A stretch of DNA of 64,000 nucleotides, from assembly GCA_963842505.1 (NCBI GenBank), contig CAWJGZ010000002.1:62001-126000 (forward strand), given 5' to 3'. Of this stretch, positions 18,772 to 27,420 are shown piece after piece. The DNA is from PALSA-129 sp963842505 (lineage in GTDB: Bacteria > Acidobacteriota > Terriglobia > Bryobacterales > Bryobacteraceae). The notes under the pieces were generated by a model that was not told where the DNA came from, made no database searches, and saw only the letters and a list, made by a program, of their open reading frames with translations. Position 1 is the stretch's first letter. Each line of letters opens with the position of its first letter. The position numbers and the translations under genes were made by a program.

Positions 18772-18969
18772 TTGGCTGAAGTAAAGCTTCAGGAGGGCGA
18801 AACCTTAGAAAACGCTCTCCGGCGCTTCAAGCGAAAGGTTCAGCAGGAAGACATCATCAAAGAAGTGAAGAGACACTCTTTCTACTTGAAGCCGGGTGAG
18901 AAGCTCCGGGCCAAGCAGGCGCTGGCCCGTAAACGGAACCGGAAGAAGAATCGCCGGGAGATCGAGTAA
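18772..18969 (+). CDS. rpsU: Ribosomal protein bS21
   Basis: 65 aa using a TTG start at 18772, giving (M)AEVKLQEGETLENALRRF, the conserved bS21 N-terminus. A GGGAGG site lies about nine bases upstream, and the in-frame ATG at 18745 would add nine unconserved residues. KRKVQQEDIIKEVKRHSFYL and the basic C-terminus are typical. bS21 binds the 30S platform near the anti-Shine-Dalgarno end of 16S rRNA. A terminator follows the stop. Confidence 0.93.
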   Translation: MAEVKLQEGETLENALRRFKRKVQQEDIIKEVKRHSFYLKPGEKLRAKQALARKRNRKKNRREIE

Positions 18970-18980
18970 TTAGGCAACAG

Positions 18981-19008
18981 GGGGCGGGATGCCAATCCCG
19001 CCCCTTTT
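18981..19008 (+). terminator. Rho-independent terminator after rpsU
   Basis: GGGGCGGGA (18981-18989), loop TGCCAA, TCCCGCCCC (18996-19004), then TTTT. It lies 11 bp after the rpsU stop. Confidence 0.85.
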
Positions 19009-19044
19009 CCAACAACGGTCAACGTTGTTAACGGGGCACAGGCT

Positions 19045-19356
19045 ATGGCCGAGTTTCAGGATCGAGTACTCAAGTGCGTAGACTGCGGGGCGGAGTTCAT
19101 TTTCACCGCGGGAGAACAACACTTCTTCCACGACAAGAACTTCAAGAACGAACCCAAGCGCTGCAAAACCTGCAAAACCAAACGTCAGGGCGGAGGTGGC
19201 GGTTATGCCAAGACCGAAACCATGACCACCTGCTCCCAATGCGGGCGCGAAACCACTGTGCCCTTCAAACCGACGCAGGGGCGCCCGGTGTATTGCCGCG
19301 AGTGCTTCCTCAGCCGCAAGGCGGCGGGCTTACCCACCAGCGCCGCGACCGGTTGA
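19045..19356 (+). CDS. Small double zinc-ribbon protein
   Basis: 103 aa with two four-cysteine sites: C-x2-C (CVDCGAEF) paired with CKTCKTK, matching the 'probable zinc-ribbon' family, and CSQCGRE paired with YCREC after TVPFKPTQGRPV, a motif common in CxxC-type zinc proteins. A Gly-rich linker (GGGGGY) joins them. It probably binds nucleic acid or protein, but the role is unknown. It follows the rpsU terminator and starts with ATG at 19045. Confidence 0.8.
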   Translation: MAEFQDRVLKCVDCGAEFIFTAGEQHFFHDKNFKNEPKRCKTCKTKRQGGGGGYAKTETMTTCSQCGRETTVPFKPTQGRPVYCRECFLSRKAAGLPTSAATG

Positions 19357-19454
19357 AGCGGGATCGCCGGCAACCTGATTGAGTGGAGCGGAATCCCCCG
19401 TCCGCGGCGGACTTCCGGGTCCGGCTGTAAGCGGCCCTTTCCGAATGCCTCCCC

Positions 19455-22178
19455 TCAGTGCGATGCCGTGCCACCGCGGCTCTTCGGAAGCTGATTGTAG
19501 TACAGGATAGCGTTAGCCAGCATGTTGAACTCGCCCAGGTTCTGCCAGCGGTAGCAGGGATTCGTCGCGAACAGGATCACGCGTCCTTGTCCCACCGGAA
19601 CATCCAGAATCGCCGGCTTGCCGCGCGTTTCCGCCACGCCTCGCATGAATCCGCTCAGTACCGATCGATCGGCGCCCGCGTACTGCATCAGAACCCATTT
19701 GGATTGGTCTTGGGCAGGCACGCGCAGCAGCGGACCGTTGGCGTAGCGCACCGGCACGGTCTTCTCCGGGTATCCGTAAAAAATAGGATGCGCGGGCTGC
19801 TCGATCACCGCCTCCACCACCGGCCCGGGCGCGTAAAACTGCGCCGAGGGACGCGCGGCCTCCACCGTGCGGGTGATGCCGAACTCGGCCGGGAAGAAGC
19901 TGGCGGCGCCCAGCGTGATGAGCACGCCGCCGGCTCTGACGAATTTCTCAAACTCCACCACGCCTTCCAGCCCCATGCCGCCCGTGATGTCCGCCGATTC
20001 GCCATACATCCCCATGGTGGGAAACTCGGGCGTCTTGTTGTAGGCCAGCGCCTTGCCCTTGGACTCGATATCGAACACCAGCGACTTGGCGCCGCGGCCC
20101 TGGCTCGGAATCACGATCACGTCGTAGGCGTCGCGCAGATTGCCCTTGCGCACGCGCTCCTTATAGATCAGGTCGTAGGCGAATTCGAAGTGATCGAGCG
20201 CATAGCGCACCCAGCCGACATCCTGCGTGCTGCCCCATGTCGAGTAGACCGCCAGGCGCGGCGGATCCGCTGGCCGCTTCTGCGCGTCCGGCAACTGGCT
20301 CAGCGCCACTGCCTGCAGGCCCAACTTCTGGATTTCGCCGGTGACGCGCGCGCTCGAAGGAATCAGCAGAGAGCCCGCCGGCAGTTCCATCGAACCGCTC
20401 TTGAATGGCTGCGCCAGCGCGTCGTAGGTGAGATCTTTCAGGCGGTACCGCAGCGTGGCCAGCGAATTCGCGCCGTTATGCAGCACCACGGTCCATGGGC
20501 CGCTGCCTTTCACGGCTCCCGCGATCTCCAGTTGGCCGACCGGTTGCACGGGTATGTCCAGCACGGCGGCGTCGGCCGTCTCCACCACCTGGGCCTGGCA
20601 CATCAGCCCCATGGTCCAGGCCGTGTCGTCGTAAGTGCGCAGGCTGGGGTCTGGAAATTGCTGCTTTTCGAGCAGGATCTTAGCCAGCCGTCCATAGGGC
20701 TGATTGCGCTTCACAATCAGCGAGCCCGCCGGAAACGTTCCTTCCTTGAGCTTGACTTCCTCTGACGCGCGCCCCACCTCAATTCCCTGCAGCCTGAGTA
20801 TGTTGACGATGAAGGCGACGCGCGTCATGTCGCGCTGCCCCGCCGGCATCACGTATCCATAGGGCGCTTGCTTGCTGCCCGATTCGATCGAGTTCCGGCT
20901 CTTATCGTAGAAATTTTCGAGCACGGTCTTGGCGAAGCCGGCGGTCAATTCCAGCGCGGAAAGCACGCCGGTCTCCATGTAGTTGGTGTTGTTGCGCATC
21001 GACCAGACCACTTCCTTATACGGCGGCAGCGGGCGATACCACTCCCGGGTTGTCATACTGCCAGCGGCCTCGCCGCCTCCCGCCGGCGCATCCACCGTGC
21101 GCTTCATGGTGTTAGCGCCGCCATTGCCGAAAGTTTCGTACATGCGCAGCATGCCGTTGTGATTCGACGACATGAAACCCAGATAGCCCGGCGACCACAT
21201 GTCCACGAACGCATGCGTCCACACTCCCGGCATGCCGAAGGAAATCATGCGCGTCATCTCGAAATTGGCGAACCAGGGCAACTCGCCATAGAGGATCGGG
21301 TCGAGCGTCGGGTTCTGCGGAGCCTGCCCGCTGAAGGTGTACATGAAAGGCTCGGATTCGTGCAGGTCGTGCATGATGGGCGGGTGCCACTCCAGGTAGA
21401 ACTTCAGCCAGTTGCGCATGGTGAGCTGGGAATAATTGATGTCGCGGTTGTTGTCGTGGAAGATGTACTTGCCCCAGTAGGGCGGACCGGGCTGGCGGTC
21501 GTCCTCGGTTTCCTCGCTGATCTTGTAGCGGTAATACCAATCCACGTAGCGGTCGCGGCCATCCGGATCGGCTGCGTTGATCACCATGACGATGGTGTTG
21601 CGCCGGATCTGTTGGTAGAGCGGCGATTCGTCGACCGCCAGCCGGTAGGCCAGTTCCATCAGCATCTCCGGCGGACCGGTTTCCGCGCTGTGCAGGCCGC
21701 CCGTGAGCATGTAGATCGGCTTAGCTTGCGCAATAATCCGCTTCGCTTCCTCGGCGGAAAGGCCGCGCGGATCGGCCAGCTTCGCCAGGTATCCTTTATA
21801 TGTATCCAGGTCGCGGATGGTCTCTTCGTCGGAGATCGCCGCCACCAGGCATTCGCGGCCTTCGTCGGTGGTTCCGGCCGGAAGAATTTTGACGCGCTTG
21901 GAGGCCGCCGCCAAAGCCCGGTAGTAGCGGCTCAAATCCGCCACGCGGGTCAGCTTCTTGGGCGCGCCGGCATAATAGCCCAGCACGTCCTTGGGCGTGG
22001 GCACTCCCGCGGCTTTGGGCAGATGATCCACCAGCGGGCTCATGAATTCCGGCTGGGTGGTCCATTCCTTGACCAGGCGGGCGTACTCTTCGTCTTGAGG
22101 CTGCGGTTTCGGCTGAGCCAGCGCCGCGGCCGTTACAACGCAGGCAAGCAGCGATAACGCAAGGAAGCGCTGTTTCAT
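19455..22178 (-). CDS. Secreted M14-family zinc carboxypeptidase-like protein
   Basis: 907 aa with a signal peptide (residues 1-21, ending ALAQP). The M14 zinc site starts with H-x2-E in TGGLHSAETGPPEM, near residue 165. NNRDINYSQL and EWHPPIMHDLHESEPF follow, where the third ligand is expected. The C-terminal 300 residues include a GATase-like or ThuA-like segment (GGVLITLGAASFFPAE). This long architecture is common in Acidobacteria, where many copies occur per genome. It is probably a periplasmic or outer-membrane peptidase. The mature zinc ligands seem intact. Confidence 0.85.
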   Translation of the reverse strand: MKQRFLALSLLACVVTAAALAQPKPQPQDEEYARLVKEWTTQPEFMSPLVDHLPKAAGVPTPKDVLGYYAGAPKKLTRVADLSRYYRALAAASKRVKILPAGTTDEGRECLVAAISDEETIRDLDTYKGYLAKLADPRGLSAEEAKRIIAQAKPIYMLTGGLHSAETGPPEMLMELAYRLAVDESPLYQQIRRNTIVMVINAADPDGRDRYVDWYYRYKISEETEDDRQPGPPYWGKYIFHDNNRDINYSQLTMRNWLKFYLEWHPPIMHDLHESEPFMYTFSGQAPQNPTLDPILYGELPWFANFEMTRMISFGMPGVWTHAFVDMWSPGYLGFMSSNHNGMLRMYETFGNGGANTMKRTVDAPAGGGEAAGSMTTREWYRPLPPYKEVVWSMRNNTNYMETGVLSALELTAGFAKTVLENFYDKSRNSIESGSKQAPYGYVMPAGQRDMTRVAFIVNILRLQGIEVGRASEEVKLKEGTFPAGSLIVKRNQPYGRLAKILLEKQQFPDPSLRTYDDTAWTMGLMCQAQVVETADAAVLDIPVQPVGQLEIAGAVKGSGPWTVVLHNGANSLATLRYRLKDLTYDALAQPFKSGSMELPAGSLLIPSSARVTGEIQKLGLQAVALSQLPDAQKRPADPPRLAVYSTWGSTQDVGWVRYALDHFEFAYDLIYKERVRKGNLRDAYDVIVIPSQGRGAKSLVFDIESKGKALAYNKTPEFPTMGMYGESADITGGMGLEGVVEFEKFVRAGGVLITLGAASFFPAEFGITRTVEAARPSAQFYAPGPVVEAVIEQPAHPIFYGYPEKTVPVRYANGPLLRVPAQDQSKWVLMQYAGADRSVLSGFMRGVAETRGKPAILDVPVGQGRVILFATNPCYRWQNLGEFNMLANAILYYNQLPKSRGGTASH

Positions 22179-22209
22179 GATTCATCAGACTGTATCACAG
22201 CGCCGGGTA

Positions 22210-22425
22210 GGACAGGCCATCGCCTTGCGCGGCCGGTCAAGGTATGGGAGACACGCCGGGCGGAGGACCCAAAAAAATTGGTGGCCTGGCAGGGTATGGG
22301 GTAACACGCCGGCCGGCTCGATCGAAGAAGCGGGGGCGCCGGCTGGAAAGCCGGCGTTGCGGGCCGGAGGCCGCTCCACGAAGAGCGGCCCAGGTCGACA
22401 GGCCACAAAAACCGATGGCCTGTCC
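22210..22425. repeat. 216-bp palindrome-rich element with 13-bp terminal inverted repeats
   Basis: GGACAGGCCATCG (22210-22222) and CGATGGCCTGTCC (22413-22425) are perfect inverted repeats. Inside are further hairpins (GCCGGC-TGGAAA-GCCGGC and GGCCGCTC/GAGCGGCC) and an imperfect direct repeat (GGTATGGG...ACACGCCGG). It fills the gap between fabG and the M14 gene and has no coding frame. A MITE or BIME-like element is likely. Confidence 0.65.
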
Positions 22426-22431
22426 CACGGA

Positions 22432-23166
22432 TCACATGTACAGGCCGCCGTTGACCGCCAGCACATGGCCGGTGATGTAGCCGGCCTCTTCGCTCGCCAG
22501 AAACTTCACGGCGGCGGCGATGTCTTCCGGCGTTCCCATCCGGCCCAGCGGCACGCCGGCCAGAATCTTCCGCTTCACCTCGTCCGGCAGCACCTTGGTC
22601 ATGTCCGTGGCGACATATCCGGGCGCGATGGCATTCACGGTGATACCGCGCGAGGCCATCTCCTGCGCCAGAGCTTTGGTGAGCCCAATCAGGCCCGCCT
22701 TGGAAGCGGCGTAATTGGCCTGCCCCGCCGCGCCCGCCTGTCCCACCACCGAGGCGATATTAATGATGCGGCCCCAGCGGTTCTTCATCATCGAAGGCAG
22801 CGCCTGCTGCGCGCACAGAAACGCCCCCTGGAGGTTGATCTTGAGCACCAATTCCCAGTCCGCCAGCTTCATCCGCACCGCCAGGCCGTCGCGCGTGATG
22901 CCCGCATTGTTCACCAGCACGTCGATGCGGGTCTTGTCCGCCAGCACCTTGCTGAAGCCTTCCTTGATGGATTCCTGGGACGTCACGTCCAGGTTTAAGG
23001 TCATGGCCTCGCCGCTGCAAGCGCGGATTTCTTCCGCCACCAATTCGTTGTTTTCGACCTCGGGCGACGCCACCACAATATCGAAACCGGTGCGGCAAAG
23101 TGTCAGCGAAATCGCCCGGCCGATGCCACGGCTGGCACCGGTGACGAACGCAACTTTATTGAACAT
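22432..23166 (-). CDS. fabG: 3-oxoacyl-ACP reductase (FabG-type SDR)
   Basis: 244 aa; GAGGAG seven bases before the ATG. The NADPH-binding loop is TGASRGIG (residues 9-16), NNAG is at 86-89, and the catalytic triad is S139, Y152 and K156 (NYAASKAG). The C-terminus AVNGGLYM is typical. It reduces 3-oxoacyl-ACP in fatty-acid elongation in the cytosol; related SDRs act on other ketones, but closeness to canonical FabG is high. It is a single gene with an AT-rich upstream region (23185-23245). Confidence 0.93.
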   Translation of the reverse strand: MFNKVAFVTGASRGIGRAISLTLCRTGFDIVVASPEVENNELVAEEIRACSGEAMTLNLDVTSQESIKEGFSKVLADKTRIDVLVNNAGITRDGLAVRMKLADWELVLKINLQGAFLCAQQALPSMMKNRWGRIINIASVVGQAGAAGQANYAASKAGLIGLTKALAQEMASRGITVNAIAPGYVATDMTKVLPDEVKRKILAGVPLGRMGTPEDIAAAVKFLASEEAGYITGHVLAVNGGLYM

Positions 23167-23324
23167 TCTTTCTCCTCGGTATGTACTCAGTATTAAACCA
23201 AATCCAATAATATCATATAATTTGTTTGTTTACTTAAACTTAGCTTGCGGCGCCGAACGTCACCGATAGCGGGGCGCCAGGGGAGATTGCAACGGGGCAG
23301 GGACCATGTCCGTCACAATTCCTT

Positions 23325-26192
23325 ATGGCTTTCTCTGGCGCCAATCCCCTGAACCGCAAGATCATGCTCCTGGCGCTTCGCGCCGTGATTCCGTGCCTGC
23401 CACTGGCCGCTCTGTATGCGCAGCAGGACCGCATCACCAGCGGCATCGACAGCAGCCGCACTGTGACGCTCGCCGGCCACATTCATCCCAAAGCCCAGGC
23501 TCAATATGACCAGGGCGTGGCAGAGGCCACGTTCCAGTTGCCCTCGATCACGATCCACATCAAGCCCTCGGCAAGCCAGCAGCAGAGCCTCGGCCAGCTT
23601 CTAAGCGATCAGCAGGATCCGTCCTCGCCGCAATATCACAAATGGCTGACACCCGAGCAGTACGCGGACCGGTTCGGCGCCAGCCCGGACGATCTGGCGA
23701 AGATTACGGCCTGGCTCAAATTGCAAGGCTTCACGGTGCGATTGACGGCGCGGGGCCGCAACTGGATCACGTTCAGCGGCACGGCGCAACAGGTCGAAAG
23801 CGGTTTGCACGCGGAGATTCACCGCTATAGCCTCAATGGCGAAATACACTATGCGAATGCCACGAATCCGGCGCTTCCGGCCGCTTTCGCGGACATGGTG
23901 AGCAGCATTCGGGGCCTGAACGATTTTCGTTTGAAGCCCAGGAATTTGCGAAAAGCGAGCCCGCGGTACACCACGGGCGGCACACACCATGTGGTTCCCG
24001 ACGATTTTGCCACGATCTATGATGTGGCGCCTCTGTACAGCGCAATCCCGGCCATCAATGGCACGGGGCAGAGCCTGGTGGTTGTAGGACAGTCGGAGAT
24101 TTATCTGTCGGATATTACAAACTTCCGCAACACGTTCCACCTGCCGGCGATCAATCTCACGCAAGTGCCAGTGCCCGGTTATCCGAATCCGGGGTATCAG
24201 ATCCAATCGGATGACATGTCGGAATCGGACCTGGATACTGAATGGTCGGGCGCGGTGGCGCGGGACGCGGCGATTATTTTCGTGTACTCGCCAGACGTAT
24301 ACACGTCGTTTTTCTATGCCCTGGATCGAGATTTGGCTCCGGTCATCAGCATGAGTTACGGCGATTGCGAGTATTACGACTTAGTCGATCTGCCCACTTA
24401 TCAAAGCGCTGCCCGGCAGGCCAACGCCGAGGGCATTACATGGATAGCGTCGGCGGGCGATTCAGGCGCGGGCGATTGCGAAGATCAAGGCGCGGCGATC
24501 GCGCAGGATGGTCTGGCGGTGGACGTTCCGGGCAGCATTCCGGAGGTGACGTCGGTGGGCGGGACGGAATTCAACGAGCAGGGCGGAACGTATTGGAACA
24601 GCGGCAATACCGCCAACGACGCTTCGGCATTGTCCTACATTCCGGAGATGGTGTGGAACGATACGGCGGTGGAGCAGACGATCGCGGCGGGCGGCGGCGG
24701 CGCGAGCCAGGTTTTTTTCAAGCCGCTCTGGCAGACCGGCACGGGCGTTCCCGCCGATGGGATGCGGGACGTTCCCGACGTCGCCTTCAACGCTTCGAAC
24801 TATCACGACACCACCTATGTCTATACGAATGGGAGCGCTGCGTACTTCGGCGGAACTTCGCTGGGCGCGCCGGTGATGGCGGGGATTGTCACGTTGCTCA
24901 ATCAATACCTGGTTTCGACAGGCGCACAAAGCCAGCCGGGCGTGGCGAATATCAATCCCACGATTTACCGGCTGGCCCAAAACGGCTCGGGCGTTTTTCA
25001 CGATGTCGCGACAGGCAACAATGCCGTTCCCTGTGTCGCCGGGTCGCCGAACTGCAACTCCGGGACGTTCGGATACAATGCGCATTCGAACTACGACCAG
25101 GCCAGCGGATGGGGATCACTGGATGTGAACAACTTCGTTCACCAGTGGACCAGCGCCGCGCCCACCAGCTCCGCGGTGGTGCTGTCGGTGAGTCAGAGCG
25201 CGGGAACGGGAATTTACGGAAACGGGGAAATCGTTTTTGAAGAGCCGGCCAACAGTTGGAACTTCACGCTGACACTGACGAACGAATCGACGGTATCCAC
25301 CACGCTGACCGGATTGACGATCAACGGCACGAATTACTCCGCGCAAATTGCAAGCCTGTTCGGCGGCGCGAGCATACCGGCGAACCAGTCGATTGCGGCG
25401 CAAATCGCGTTGTCCGGCGTGAATGCGCCGGCGAGCGTGCCGTTCACAATCAGCGGCGTGGACGCGGGCGAGCGGGCATGGTCGCAGCAATTGTCGGTCC
25501 CGTTCCAGGGTCTGGAACCACAATTGGCGGTGGGAGGGATCAGCAATGCCGCGTCCGGGCAGCAGTTGTTCGCTCCGGGCGAGATCATCAGCGTGTACGG
25601 CACGGCCATGGGCGACTTTGCGCAATCGGCGGGCGCTTTGCCGTTGACTATGTACCTAGCGGGGTTCGAAGCGTGGGTGAACCCCGCAAACAACGCGAGC
25701 GACCAATACCCGGCCTACCTGTATTATGTTTCACCGAACCAGGTGAATCTCCAAATACCGTACGAGATTCCGGCCGGCGCGGCGACTCTGACTGTCGGCA
25801 ATCCTTATGTGAACGTGACCTACAACTTCCAGGTGGGGCTGGCGGCGCCGGGCATCTTCGTGACGCCGGACGGTTTTGCGAATCCATCCTCCAGCGGCTC
25901 GCCGGGGCAGACACTGACGCTATATGTGACGGGCGTGGGCGCGGTCCGGCCGGCCATCGCGGATGGCGCGGCTCCCGCAAACAACAATTCGGCACCCGCG
26001 CAACAACTCGGTTTGACGGTTGGCGGAGTGCCGGTCGGGACTATCACTTACGCCGGCATACCGACATGGTCGGTGAGCGTGTTGCAGATCAACTTCGTGG
26101 TTCCGGCGACAGTGGCGGCGGGCAAGCAGCCGGTGGTGGTTACGGTGGGCGGAGTAGCCAGCCCCCCGGCATACATCAACATCACCCGGTAG
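23325..26192 (+). CDS. Sedolisin / pro-kumamolisin serine-carboxyl peptidase with Solibacter C-terminal domain
   Basis: 955 aa. A signal peptide spans about residues 1-32 (a start at the internal ATG 23364 is also possible). The propeptide (Pro-kumamolisin_N, about 60-200) includes SPQYHKWLTPEQYADRFG. The catalytic domain carries SDLDTEWSGAVA (Glu/Asp region), a calcium-loop-like end and the nucleophile in GGTSLGAPV. A beta-sandwich follows, then about 220 residues matching the Solibacter-specific C-terminal domain (GISNAASGQQLFAPGEIISV, YVSPNQVNLQIPYEI). It is a secreted acid endopeptidase. The C-terminal domain is a strong lineage marker. Confidence 0.9.
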   Translation: MAFSGANPLNRKIMLLALRAVIPCLPLAALYAQQDRITSGIDSSRTVTLAGHIHPKAQAQYDQGVAEATFQLPSITIHIKPSASQQQSLGQLLSDQQDPSSPQYHKWLTPEQYADRFGASPDDLAKITAWLKLQGFTVRLTARGRNWITFSGTAQQVESGLHAEIHRYSLNGEIHYANATNPALPAAFADMVSSIRGLNDFRLKPRNLRKASPRYTTGGTHHVVPDDFATIYDVAPLYSAIPAINGTGQSLVVVGQSEIYLSDITNFRNTFHLPAINLTQVPVPGYPNPGYQIQSDDMSESDLDTEWSGAVARDAAIIFVYSPDVYTSFFYALDRDLAPVISMSYGDCEYYDLVDLPTYQSAARQANAEGITWIASAGDSGAGDCEDQGAAIAQDGLAVDVPGSIPEVTSVGGTEFNEQGGTYWNSGNTANDASALSYIPEMVWNDTAVEQTIAAGGGGASQVFFKPLWQTGTGVPADGMRDVPDVAFNASNYHDTTYVYTNGSAAYFGGTSLGAPVMAGIVTLLNQYLVSTGAQSQPGVANINPTIYRLAQNGSGVFHDVATGNNAVPCVAGSPNCNSGTFGYNAHSNYDQASGWGSLDVNNFVHQWTSAAPTSSAVVLSVSQSAGTGIYGNGEIVFEEPANSWNFTLTLTNESTVSTTLTGLTINGTNYSAQIASLFGGASIPANQSIAAQIALSGVNAPASVPFTISGVDAGERAWSQQLSVPFQGLEPQLAVGGISNAASGQQLFAPGEIISVYGTAMGDFAQSAGALPLTMYLAGFEAWVNPANNASDQYPAYLYYVSPNQVNLQIPYEIPAGAATLTVGNPYVNVTYNFQVGLAAPGIFVTPDGFANPSSSGSPGQTLTLYVTGVGAVRPAIADGAAPANNNSAPAQQLGLTVGGVPVGTITYAGIPTWSVSVLQINFVVPATVAAGKQPVVVTVGGVASPPAYINITR

Positions 26193-26313
26193 CCGGCGCC
26201 GCACCGCGGGCGCGAGGGAATTGCCTGCTTTGCCTCGCTCTCCGCTCAACCGGCCCCCGAATTCGGTTACCATTAGGGGGAGTCAATCCTGGCGCCGTAA
26301 CACTATTATTCTT

Positions 26314-27420
26314 GTGAAGAGATTCCCTTTTCTGGACTGGATGCGTGGCTTGGCCGTGCTCGTCATGATCCAGTGCCACGTCTTCAATTCGCTGACGCGC
26401 CTGGATGTGCGCGACGGCGGTCCCTACGTCCTCTCGCAGTTCATTGGCGGCATGGCCGCGCCGCTGTTCCTCTTCATGGCCGGCATGACCACGGCCTTCC
26501 AGATGGACAGCCTGGAACGGCGCGAAACCGCGGCCGCGCGCCGCTGGCTGATTTCAATGCGCCACGCCGGCTACATTTTGGGCGTCGCCTTTCTGTTCCG
26601 CTTCACCAACTGGGCGGCCAGCTTTCCGAATGCGCAGACGTCGGAACTCACCAAGGTCGATATCCTCAACTGCATGGGACTTTCGATGGTGGTGTTTTCG
26701 GTGGCATCGCTTTTCCGCCACAACGGCCGCCTGCGGTTCGCCGTGGCCGCCGCCACCGCAATTGCCGCGCTGGCTCCGCTGGTGGCCAATCTCGACTGGG
26801 GATCGACTCCCAGCCTGATCCACGAATACCTGGCGGCAGGCAACAACAGCGGGCGCGGGCGCTTCGCCTTTTTCCCGTGCGCCGCTTACCTGGGCTACGG
26901 CATCGCCACAGGCGCCATCGTGCGCCGGGCCGCCGCGGACCGCATGGAGCGCCTGATGCAGTGGTCGGTGCTCATCGGGTTCACGGGCGTGTTTGTGGCG
27001 CAGTATTTCTCGAATATTCCCTACTCTATTTACACTATGTCGAACTTCTGGACCGACAACCCCACACTCATTTTCATTCGCACCGGGATTTCGCTGCTGA
27101 TGCTGGCGGGCTCCTACCTGTGGACCGAGTACGTGGCCGGCCCCGGCTGGAGCTGGATGCAGTGCCTGGGCAAGAACTCCCTGATGGTCTACTGGGTCCA
27201 CGTGATGCTGGTGTACGGAACCTGGGTGAATCCCATCAAGCGCACACTGTCCGCCCCGCTAGCCGCGCTGGCCACCGTGGTTGTGATCCTGATGATGATC
27301 GCGCTCTCCGCCTTATGGCTGCGGTGGAAAGCGTGGCGCGCCCTCAGCCTAGCCGCCGGGAGTTCCCAATCACGGAAAGGCTGGATAATACCATGGCAGC
27401 CGCGGCGAAAATTGGGCTGA
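26314..27420 (+). CDS. HGSNAT-like (DUF1624) membrane acyltransferase
   Basis: 368 aa from a GTG at 26314 giving (M)KRFPFLDWMRGLAVLVMIQ, the usual start of this family; a TTG one codon upstream is possible. Ten or so transmembrane segments are visible. RGLAVLVMIQCHVFN and the loop histidine resemble heparan-alpha-glucosaminide N-acetyltransferase catalytic domains, which move acyl groups across membranes. The substrate is unknown. Its last 25 codons run antisense through the 3' end of the copper ATPase gene (77-bp convergent overlap), and this tail (RKGWIIPWQPRRKLG) is atypically basic. Confidence 0.78.
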   Translation: MKRFPFLDWMRGLAVLVMIQCHVFNSLTRLDVRDGGPYVLSQFIGGMAAPLFLFMAGMTTAFQMDSLERRETAAARRWLISMRHAGYILGVAFLFRFTNWAASFPNAQTSELTKVDILNCMGLSMVVFSVASLFRHNGRLRFAVAAATAIAALAPLVANLDWGSTPSLIHEYLAAGNNSGRGRFAFFPCAAYLGYGIATGAIVRRAAADRMERLMQWSVLIGFTGVFVAQYFSNIPYSIYTMSNFWTDNPTLIFIRTGISLLMLAGSYLWTEYVAGPGWSWMQCLGKNSLMVYWVHVMLVYGTWVNPIKRTLSAPLAALATVVVILMMIALSALWLRWKAWRALSLAAGSSQSRKGWIIPWQPRRKLG

